In this document: one piece after another, positions 7,582-13,672 of the stretch | Numbering within the stretch: the stretch's first letter is position 1 | How the letters are laid out: every line of letters begins with the position of its first letter | NCBI RefSeq assembly: GCF_014652895.1 | Contig: NZ_BMZR01000001.1 | Coordinates: 248,001-312,000 of the forward strand | Reading direction: 5' to 3' | From: Psychrobacter glaciei | GTDB taxonomy: Bacteria; Pseudomonadota; Gammaproteobacteria; Pseudomonadales; Moraxellaceae | DNA length: 64,000 nt | Translations under genes and position numbers: made by a program | The notes under the pieces: model-generated | Told to the model about the DNA's origin: nothing | The model's input: the letters and a program-made list of their open reading frames with translations, nothing else | Databases searched by the model: none

Positions 7582-7809
7582 ATGAAAACTTATATCGAAA
7601 ATAACCGGAATATTATGCGTAAACAGCATAATAAGGATTCGTTTGGTATAAAAGATGGCGTAGCTGGAAGTTGGGCTACCCCCAACTATTTAACAGTACA
7701 ATCTAGAGAGTATGTGCCTGGTAGTAAGCAACACCTCGAAAATGTAGCTCGTCAGCTAAGTCGCTCAGTTGAAGCATATAAGAGAGAGCTGGAAGACTCC
7801 TATGGATAG
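7582..7809 (+). CDS. Small hypothetical protein, partner of DUF2335 gene
   Basis: 75 residues from the ATG at 7582, where AAGGA lies about 7 nt upstream; a start at 7525 is less likely because it lacks a ribosome site. The sequence has an N-terminal Asn/Lys-rich part and a C-terminal helix (KQHLENVARQLSRSVEAYKR). Its stop overlaps the next gene by eight bases, so the two are probably translated together. Function not recognised. Confidence 0.55.
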   Translation: MKTYIENNRNIMRKQHNKDSFGIKDGVAGSWATPNYLTVQSREYVPGSKQHLENVARQLSRSVEAYKRELEDSYG

Positions 7810-8380
7810 AGAGTCAAAAAATACAGAGCAAGCTGATGCTGTCGCCGAATGTAATGAAAACAATCAACCTGACTATTCTCTCGATAGTCAGGTTGAAGCG
7901 TCTTTTAGTGATGAAAGTCTAGATGCTTTAACTCAAGCTTCTATGCAGAATTCCATTCAAAATGCTCAGTTCAATATTAACAACCCCATTATGCCTGCAA
8001 AAGAAATGGCAATGCTTGAAGAAGCTCACCCCGGCGCTATAGATAGAATACTAGCTATGGGAGAAAGAGAGCAAAGCTTCACTCATAAAATGGTTGAATC
8101 ACAGCACCTTGAACACATTAAGAGTAATGAAAGAAATATTGATATCAGTAAGGAGCAAACTTTTTTCAACCAGGCAAAACTCTATATTGTTTCAATTTTT
8201 ATACTTTTACTTATAATTGTTTCTTTTTACTTGTTTCTTAAGGGCTTTGTTCTGGGGGGGATAGCACTAGCCTTTGTCATGCTAGTTTTAGCTTGTATAT
8301 TTATATTAGGATATTTTCCTAGCAGTATATTTGAGGCACTGTTTAAAAATAAATCCCGTGCTGATCTTCCTGAAGAATAA
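7802..8380 (+). CDS. DUF2335-family membrane protein
   Basis: 192 residues from the ATG at 7802. A long hydrophilic N-terminus leads to the segment EAHPGAIDRILAMGEREQSF (about 83-102), the conserved signature of DUF2335 proteins, then two transmembrane helices (about 130-150 and 153-176). The family occurs in many prophages and bacteria with no established function. The pair with the overlapping 75-residue gene lies in the accessory zone between repressor and late genes, so a lysogenic conversion or exclusion role is possible but unproven. Family call from memory of the motif. Confidence 0.65.
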   Translation: MDRESKNTEQADAVAECNENNQPDYSLDSQVEASFSDESLDALTQASMQNSIQNAQFNINNPIMPAKEMAMLEEAHPGAIDRILAMGEREQSFTHKMVESQHLEHIKSNERNIDISKEQTFFNQAKLYIVSIFILLLIIVSFYLFLKGFVLGGIALAFVMLVLACIFILGYFPSSIFEALFKNKSRADLPEE

Positions 8381-8383
8381 CAA

Positions 8384-8410
8384 AAAAACCAGTCACTAGG
8401 ACTGGTTTTT
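8384..8410. terminator. Bidirectional terminator between convergent genes
   Basis: AAAAACCAGTC and GACTGGTTTTT form perfect 11-bp arms around a 5-nt loop, T-flanked on both strands. It lies between the DUF2335 gene and the convergent 261-residue-frame gene. Confidence 0.88.
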
Positions 8411-8425
8411 ACTGCTGTCGAATTA

Positions 8426-9196
8426 TTAGAATGCATTGTCCGACATATCGTTTTTACTGTGTATTAAGTCTAAAAGGTCGCTACTGGTCATACCAATACG
8501 GGCAATAGGATCTGCGACATGCAGCGTTTCTGCCATATCGATGATGACAGCACGTAGAGACTGGATGGTATCTCGATCTATGGTTTGTTGCTCATAAAGC
8601 TTCAATGCTTTATTTTTCCAAGCTTTGGCGTCTGTTTCCCATTTGCTAGATGTATCTGCTGACTCAATAAAGGTCATTTGGGATAACTCAAGCGCGAGAT
8701 CGTCTGTCTCAAGGTTTTCTGCCAAGCTTGTTTTACGTTGTGCCAATAGCTCTGATTTGATATCTTCAAAGCCATTACGGTTAGTTAGATTATTAACATC
8801 TACAGGAGTACCGGTATAGTGCAATCTTATGCCGTCAAAAGTTTTGCCATCTATCTCAGATGTAAAAAGGGTTTCTACTGTGTCAACCGCGTTAGGTTGT
8901 TTGAGCCCTTGTAAGGCATCTACTATATCGTCTCTTGAATGACTTACTTTACAGTGGATATGTATTAGACTTTGCACTTGTTTTATATCAAGTGTTCTAA
9001 TATTCGTGACACTAAGAGAATGGTCAGTTTCGACACCTTGATGTTTTTCTCTTTGCAGTGCATAAAAAATCAAAGCAACCATGCTCTCCATAAAAGTTGT
9101 TGCATTCTTTTTTAGCGTGCGACTAGAGGCATGGTCAGTTTTGTTAAGCACTACCATTCTTTTTTCAACATCTTTAGTTGTGTTATAATCTGACAT
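8426..9196 (-). CDS. Hypothetical phage accessory protein
   Basis: 256 residues from the ATG at 9196 (GGAG nine bases upstream); a start five codons earlier overlaps the upstream stop more deeply. The protein is soluble and largely helical: an N-terminal basic part, a middle resembling a winged or mixed α/β region (VDTVETLFTSEIDGKTFDG), and a C-terminal coiled helix (KAWKNKALKLYEQQTIDRD). I do not recognise the family. It is the last gene of a three-gene leftward unit headed by an RHH regulator. Confidence 0.6.
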   Translation of the reverse strand: MSDYNTTKDVEKRMVVLNKTDHASSRTLKKNATTFMESMVALIFYALQREKHQGVETDHSLSVTNIRTLDIKQVQSLIHIHCKVSHSRDDIVDALQGLKQPNAVDTVETLFTSEIDGKTFDGIRLHYTGTPVDVNNLTNRNGFEDIKSELLAQRKTSLAENLETDDLALELSQMTFIESADTSSKWETDAKAWKNKALKLYEQQTIDRDTIQSLRAVIIDMAETLHVADPIARIGMTSSDLLDLIHSKNDMSDNAF

Positions 9197-9197
9197 A

Positions 9198-9407
9198 CTA
9201 ATTAACTCCATGAGTTATTTGGTTAAAGGAATTGACTTTAGTTAGGTTGATTTCATTAGTGTTAAAGGCAGACCGATTACTTTGGCGAGTGCGGTTTGCC
9301 TTTTTTATGCGCTGACATAATTGCAAGTGACGATATAGCAGCTGTTGACTGCGGATATAATCATTGATTTTCTGAGTGGTGTTGGGTCTTTTTTTTATCT
9401 TCGACAT
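9198..9407 (-). CDS. Small basic hypothetical protein
   Basis: 69 residues, very basic (KIKKRPNTTQKINDYIRSQ; RIKKANRTRQSNR), not recognised. An excellent ribosome site (AAGGAG, 7 nt spacing) precedes the ATG at 9407. It overlaps the 3' end of the RHH gene by 47 bases in another frame and its stop meets the next gene's start, so it is likely a genuine coupled gene, though such long overlap lowers confidence. Confidence 0.45.
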   Translation of the reverse strand: MSKIKKRPNTTQKINDYIRSQQLLYRHLQLCQRIKKANRTRQSNRSAFNTNEINLTKVNSFNQITHGVN

Positions 9408-9546
9408 TTTCTTGCTCCTTCCTTAATACATGGATTAATTGACTAACAACCGTTCTATGTTCCTTCTTAGCTTGAGCTTTTAAAAAAAGGATAAGGTCGC
9501 TAGGTATTCGTACATTAAGTTGTTTTCTTTCAATATCGTCGGTCAT
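9361..9546 (-). CDS. RHH-type transcriptional regulator (Arc-like)
   Basis: 61 residues. RKQLNVRIPSDLILFLKAQA followed by KKEHRTVVSQLIHVLRKEQ is a clear ribbon-helix-helix domain: the β-strand contacts DNA and two helices dimerise. It is divergent from the Arc-like gene at 9649, and the 100-bp gap holds three identical operator-like sites, as in the Arc/Mnt control of phage P22 immI. Confidence 0.75.
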   Translation of the reverse strand: MTDDIERKQLNVRIPSDLILFLKAQAKKEHRTVVSQLIHVLRKEQENVEDKKKTQHHSENQ

Positions 9547-9563
9547 TCCATTTATTCCTTTGT

Positions 9564-9628
9564 TAGCATTTTGCTATCATAGCATTGTGCTAACATTGAA
9601 AGCAATGTAAATTGTTAGCATAATGCTA
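9564..9628. promoter_or_regulatory. Divergent promoter region with three TAGCA-N3-TGCTA operators
   Basis: Perfect inverted repeats TAGCA-N3-TGCTA occur at 9564-9576, 9580-9592 and 9616-9628, plus ACATTG-N4-CAATGT at 9593-9608. Plus-strand promoter: TTGAAA (9596-9601), 17-bp spacer, CATAAT (9619-9624), the -10 lying inside site 3. Minus-strand promoter: TTGCTT (9600-9605), 18-bp spacer, TATGAT (9576-9581), between sites 1 and 2. The layout strongly suggests that one or both flanking RHH proteins repress both directions. Confidence 0.75.
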
Positions 9629-9648
9629 ATAATTCCAGCGAGGTTTAT

Positions 9649-9948
9649 ATGAGCAATATTCAATTCAACTTACGTGTACCGCAAGAGCTTAAAGATAGAA
9701 TAGAAGAAGCTGCCAAAAGAAGTGGTCGTTCTATTAATGCAGAAGCGGCATATAGACTAGAAAGGGGTTTGTTACCTCCCTCTCCTTTTCCGCCAGGATA
9801 TGTTCCAGGTCATGATAGTAGTATCCGCATTAAGTTTGATGATGCATTTTTTGAAGATACAGGGCTTACAAAAGTTGAGGTTAGTCAGTATATTAGTGAG
9901 GTTATAAAAAGAGATTTAAAAAATATTCGCAATAATGAGGACGAATGA
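9649..9948 (+). CDS. Arc-family DNA-binding protein
   Basis: 99 residues. Residues 4-40 (QFNLRVPQELKDRIEEAAKR, SGRSINAEAAYRLERGL) closely follow the Arc repressor fold: β-strand, helix A, helix B. A Pro-rich linker and a second segment (about 64-92) that also looks RHH-like (SIRIKFDDAFFEDTGLTKVE, VSQYISEVIKRDL) follow. It probably binds the TAGCA-N3-TGCTA sites just upstream. Its stop overlaps the start of the lipoprotein gene (ATGA), so it likely controls expression of that gene. Confidence 0.8.
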   Translation: MSNIQFNLRVPQELKDRIEEAAKRSGRSINAEAAYRLERGLLPPSPFPPGYVPGHDSSIRIKFDDAFFEDTGLTKVEVSQYISEVIKRDLKNIRNNEDE

Positions 9949-10574
9949 TGTTTTTCATCAGAAAAGGATTGTTGATAGGACTTGTAACATTTGGATTGGT
10001 TGGCTGTAGTGATCCTGAGCCTCAAGTGATCGATATGAACGAGGTTGCTGCAGAAGCTGGACTGTCAGAAGATGAATATGTTATCCATGAAAACGGGGCA
10101 ATTGAAATTAAAGCGTCTGAAGAAGCGATACAGACAGAAGATAAAGTCTCATGGTATCAAGATGACTTGAGCGAGCCCGTTGAAAATGTCGGCATGCTCG
10201 ATGCTGAAGCTATTTTGGCAAGTGCTGGGTTAGAACCTGATGAGATAGAAGAGTCTGTTGACCCTGAAGGAGAACCAAAAAAACTTTACATCATCACTGA
10301 CGAAACGCCTTTGTCTGCTTGGTTCTCTCACAGCCCAAACAACATTGCTTTGAACTGGTATCAGTATTCAGATGAGCCTAAAACTACTGAGTACAGCCAA
10401 CAAAGCCTAAAAGATGTCTATAAATTGGCCAGAGCAATGGCAGGTCGTGAGGGTGCTGATGCGGTTATGTACTTATCAAATGGTGGCAAGTATCGTAGTA
10501 AGCCAGTGGGCGGATATCCAGCCACCGGGCAATGTAATGACGGAATTTGCTTTATTCATATAAATATAAGCTAA
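9945..10574 (+). CDS. Prophage-encoded lipoprotein (accessory)
   Basis: 209 residues. A short basic start (FIRKG), a hydrophobic core and the lipobox LVGC (Cys about 21) mark a lipoprotein signal; residue +2 is Ser, which favours the outer membrane. The mature part is acidic up to about residue 110, then holds a globular region with two Cys (QCNDGICF) near the C-terminus, possibly a disulfide. Not recognised. Translationally coupled to the Arc-like regulator. Prophage lipoproteins often act in superinfection exclusion, which is a guess here. Confidence 0.7.
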   Translation: MMFFIRKGLLIGLVTFGLVGCSDPEPQVIDMNEVAAEAGLSEDEYVIHENGAIEIKASEEAIQTEDKVSWYQDDLSEPVENVGMLDAEAILASAGLEPDEIEESVDPEGEPKKLYIITDETPLSAWFSHSPNNIALNWYQYSDEPKTTEYSQQSLKDVYKLARAMAGREGADAVMYLSNGGKYRSKPVGGYPATGQCNDGICFIHINIS

Positions 10575-10939
10575 ATCTATACTTACTCTTAACTCTTATT
10601 TCATAAGGTCTGAAAGACTTTTATGAATATAGAATTTGATTAAAAATGAAAAATCAATATTGATCTTTCGCTTTTTGTATGCTTAGTTGCTTGCCCAAAG
10701 TGTAGCAAGGTGGTACTATTTACATCAATGTAATTAGCTAATATTTTTACATTATGTAGTGAGCTAGTACTTTCTACACATCGTTACGCAATCAAATTAG
10801 ATATTCACAACAAACATTTCCTTTTACATACTATTTAAATATTTATTTTGCAAGTGTCCTTTAGGACGTTTTTTTGTATCTTATTTATCTAAAGCACTAG
10901 CTAATACTATATAAAATAGATAAAAAATGAAGGTAAATT
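10575..10939. other. AT-rich intergenic region with two hairpins
   Basis: 365 bp without a gene. A hairpin at 10601-10626 (TCATAAGGTCT with AGACTTTTATGA, one bulge) follows the lipoprotein gene. GTCCTTTAGGAC followed by GTTTTTTT at 10856-10875 is a small plus-strand terminator. A possible TATAAA -10 lies just before the TPR gene, whose own transcription therefore probably starts after the terminator. Confidence 0.6.
10856..10875 (+). terminator. Short rho-independent terminator
   Basis: GTCCT-TT-AGGAC followed by G and seven Ts. It insulates the TPR-HEPN pair from transcription coming from the Arc/lipoprotein unit. Confidence 0.6.
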
Positions 10940-11830
10940 ATGGCATCACGTGAGTTACAGACTAATGCAGATAGAGTCAATGATATCGCTGATAATTTGG
11001 TTAACAAATACCTCAATTCAGGATACATGGGTCTAATCGACTCAGAGCATTTTTACATTCGTTCTGCTAAAAAAAATATTGAACGTCTGATTGGTAAAAT
11101 AGATACTTCTGAAGATGCTATCTTATATAGCTCTGCCATGGGTATGGTATATGCTGCTCAAGGTAGATTCTCTCAAGCAAAAGTTGAGTATAATAAGGTG
11201 ATAAAGTTGGTTCCTAAGTTTGGGGATCACTTTTCAAATTATAATACGGTCTTGATGGGAGCTGGTGACTTTGGAGTAGCAAAAGCCGATCTAGAAGAGT
11301 ATTTCTCTAATGGTGGAAACGATTTTGAGCTATTGCTAAATCTTTTTTCTTCATCTTGCTGGGACTTGGATTTCGCAAGTTTTGAAAAGCATTATGAAAG
11401 TGTGCGAGGTAAGGACGTTTTGATCCCTAGCGTCAAAGGTGCTCTTGAATTTCATTATCAACGTATTGATCAATGGGATAGTTTACGAGATGATTTGTCT
11501 TCTATTGGTATTAGTATAAGTCTGTATTCAGAGTTTTATAAGTTATTGAATGTTTTTCATGATAAGCATCTTTACGGCGCTTTGATTATTCGCTTTGAAA
11601 TTGATAATGATGAAGATCAATGTCTAGTTGTGGATGTATATTCTCATATTTCCAACAGTGAGGCATTGAAGCTTACTAGTGAATTCGAAAGCTACATGGT
11701 CAAATATGCAATAGCTAATAATAAGCGCGAGTTACTAAGTAAATTTTTACTGTTTTTCAAAGATATAAGTACTCGTCATGAGGAAGATTCTTCCTATATC
11801 TATTTAAGTTCAGATAGTTTGGGAGGTTAA
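10940..11830 (+). CDS. TPR-repeat protein, partner of HEPN gene
   Basis: 296 residues, soluble. About residues 60-130 show two tetratricopeptide repeats (AILYSSAMGMVYAAQGRFSQ, AKVEYNKVIKLVPKFGDHFS, then NTVLMGAGDFGVAKADLEEY); further helical repeats follow. The C-terminal third is unrecognised. AAGG precedes the ATG. The stop is followed at once by the HEPN gene, whose ribosome site GGGAGG lies within the last codons of this gene, so the two are coupled. GC is visibly lower than in the tail genes next door. A sensor or antitoxin-like scaffold for the HEPN partner is plausible, not shown. Confidence 0.65.
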   Translation: MASRELQTNADRVNDIADNLVNKYLNSGYMGLIDSEHFYIRSAKKNIERLIGKIDTSEDAILYSSAMGMVYAAQGRFSQAKVEYNKVIKLVPKFGDHFSNYNTVLMGAGDFGVAKADLEEYFSNGGNDFELLLNLFSSSCWDLDFASFEKHYESVRGKDVLIPSVKGALEFHYQRIDQWDSLRDDLSSIGISISLYSEFYKLLNVFHDKHLYGALIIRFEIDNDEDQCLVVDVYSHISNSEALKLTSEFESYMVKYAIANNKRELLSKFLLFFKDISTRHEEDSSYIYLSSDSLGG

Positions 11831-12277
11831 ATGCCAGTTAGTATAGATGATATCTATAAACAAAAAAGTCAAATAGAAGCAAATAGCTTTATACCTAAAG
11901 AAGCATATAACAGGCTGCTTATTAGCCGTGGTTATTATGCTTCTTTTTCTTATGCTTGTGAAATAGTCGACAATAAAAAGAATGGCATCAATCTGATCAG
12001 GAAGGATAAGTATAAATCCTATGGTTCACATGAGTGCTATTATGAAAGCCTTATGCAATGTAATTATGATAAATTAACAGAAGTAGGTGCTAAACTCAAA
12101 AGATACCATCATCTTAGAAAGATAGCTGACTATAAGTTGAAAAAGCATGTTACTGATGCAGACCTAGATCGTGCAAATCAGTATTTAGAAGAATGTAAAG
12201 AATTAATGGATTCTTTTGTACAGAGTAAATTAAATTCCAGCCTCACACTTAATGCCAGTACTATAGCCACTCCCTGA
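11831..12277 (+). CDS. HEPN-domain protein (UPF0332-like)
   Basis: 148 residues. The order SRGYYASF (32-39), GSHECYYESL (65-74), LRKIADY (95-101) and a final long helix match the UPF0332/HEPN layout (SRxYYAxF ... GxH ... LRxxADY). HEPN proteins are often RNases or nucleotidyl-transferase partners in toxin-antitoxin and anti-phage systems. The classical Rx4-6H motif is not clear: Arg96 is followed by His106, nine residues between. The last 16 codons overlap, on the opposite strand, the 3' end of tail gene D, so the true ancestral C-terminus may have been elsewhere. Function inferred. Confidence 0.7.
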   Translation: MPVSIDDIYKQKSQIEANSFIPKEAYNRLLISRGYYASFSYACEIVDNKKNGINLIRKDKYKSYGSHECYYESLMQCNYDKLTEVGAKLKRYHHLRKIADYKLKKHVTDADLDRANQYLEECKELMDSFVQSKLNSSLTLNASTIATP

Positions 12278-13237
12278 CAGATCATGTGTCACCTCAATGA
12301 CTATCCACTGATGATCATCAATGTATGGTCTGAAACCTCGCACCGTCGCAGGGCTATCAGCAATAATGTCAGGACGTGCTACTGCTAACGTCAAATCAAA
12401 GCTTGCCACTTGGCGGGCTTTTTTGTTGTCGCTCGCTTTTGCTTTGGTCACTGCTTCCTTTTTTGACTTAGCTGGTTTGGTAAGTACATGAGCCTTGTCA
12501 TTGGGTAGGCTGTCCAGTGGTTTGGATTTACCATCTTTGACACTAATATGCTTGGTCTTGCCTGACGACTCATCATGATAGCTCGCCGTCGTCTCATCAT
12601 AGTCGCTGGTACGATCTGCGCGACTATAGCGATGGCTGTCACCAGACTGACGGGTGATATTGACTTGACCTAATGCCACCCCTGATGGTGCTTGTGAATT
12701 ACCAATGGGCTTGATAATCAGCCGTCCCGCCTTGATCGTACACATCAAGTCATGGTCGTCACAAAGCCTGGTCAATAGATTGATATCGCTCTCACGATGC
12801 TGGTCGATATGATCAATCATCATTGCTGCTACCGCGGCATCAATGGCCAATACTAAATCATGCCGCTTGGCGACTGTCTGCGCTATCTCGCCAAGCTTGT
12901 GCTGATGATAGCTGTCACTGCGCTTTACCTTCAATGATGACTTGAAATCGGCTGACTTGGCACGAATCTGCAACTGGTCAGGCGTACCGCTGTGCTCAGG
13001 TTGGTCAATCGTAAATGTGCCTTTGTCTATCATGTCGCCAGTATCTGGCATCGCAAGCCAAAGGCGTATCTCATTGCCCTTGGTTGGGAAGGGGAGCGCG
13101 GCATCATGATCAGATAATGTGATGGACAGCTCATCTGCTTCAGTGCCACGCTTGTCTGTCATTGAGAGGCTAATCAAGCGCTGCTCAACTTGCATCGTGC
13201 GATCGATGCCTTCTATCGTGAGTTTGAATAATGCCAT
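12230..13237 (-). CDS. D: Phage late control protein D (baseplate hub, gpD)
   Basis: 335 residues from the ATG at 13237, just after the stop of U (AGGTG upstream); a GTG nine bases earlier is less likely. gpD forms the tail hub that joins the tail tube to the gpV spike. N-terminal LTIEGIDRTMQVEQRLISLS, the middle HRESDINLLTRLCDDHDLMC and the late KPAKSKKEAVTKAKA region follow the P2 gpD family, whose length is about 350-390. Last gene of the late tail operon; its 3' end is overlapped by the HEPN gene. Confidence 0.93.
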   Translation of the reverse strand: MALFKLTIEGIDRTMQVEQRLISLSMTDKRGTEADELSITLSDHDAALPFPTKGNEIRLWLAMPDTGDMIDKGTFTIDQPEHSGTPDQLQIRAKSADFKSSLKVKRSDSYHQHKLGEIAQTVAKRHDLVLAIDAAVAAMMIDHIDQHRESDINLLTRLCDDHDLMCTIKAGRLIIKPIGNSQAPSGVALGQVNITRQSGDSHRYSRADRTSDYDETTASYHDESSGKTKHISVKDGKSKPLDSLPNDKAHVLTKPAKSKKEAVTKAKASDNKKARQVASFDLTLAVARPDIIADSPATVRGFRPYIDDHQWIVIEVTHDLSGSGYSTGIKCEAGI

Positions 13238-13238
13238 G

Positions 13239-13664
13239 TTATGCACCTGTCCTATCTTGATCTAAAATAGCTACCTGCTCACGCTCGCTGTCATCTGCCA
13301 GCTTTAGCGATAGACTAAAGCCAATCTTGCGAGCGCTCCCATCTTCTAATAAGTGCGTTTGCGTCTCGCTAATATCGGTGATATAACACATGCCGTAATA
13401 GTAGCCATTGCCATTCATCAGTGCGTAGGTCTTACCCGTTGACGCCATGTCTCGCAACTCATCTAATGAGGCGATACCTTTGGTAATCTCTGGATAAAGC
13501 GTGCCAGACAGCGATATGTCATCATTACCCTGACCGATATACTGCATATGTGGTCTGGTACCGACAGCGTTGCCAGTACCAAAACGATAACCGGACTTGC
13601 GTGATAACTCATCAAATGCGGCGGCGGTCGTTTCAAAAACGAATAATCCAAGGCTTGCTAACAT
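13239..13664 (-). CDS. U: Tail protein U (gpU, tail terminator)
   Basis: 141 residues, the normal size of P2 gpU, which caps the tail at the head-proximal end. FVFETTAAAFDELSRKSGYR and the ISLSGTLYPEITKG segment are typical of the family. Sits between T and D as in P2. Confidence 0.92.
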   Translation of the reverse strand: MLASLGLFVFETTAAAFDELSRKSGYRFGTGNAVGTRPHMQYIGQGNDDISLSGTLYPEITKGIASLDELRDMASTGKTYALMNGNGYYYGMCYITDISETQTHLLEDGSARKIGFSLSLKLADDSEREQVAILDQDRTGA

Positions 13665-13672
13665 ATGTAATC

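Noticed and set aside
10856..10875. Promoter operator dyad
   Set aside because: The GTCCTTTAGGAC dyad is followed by seven Ts, so a terminator is the simpler reading.
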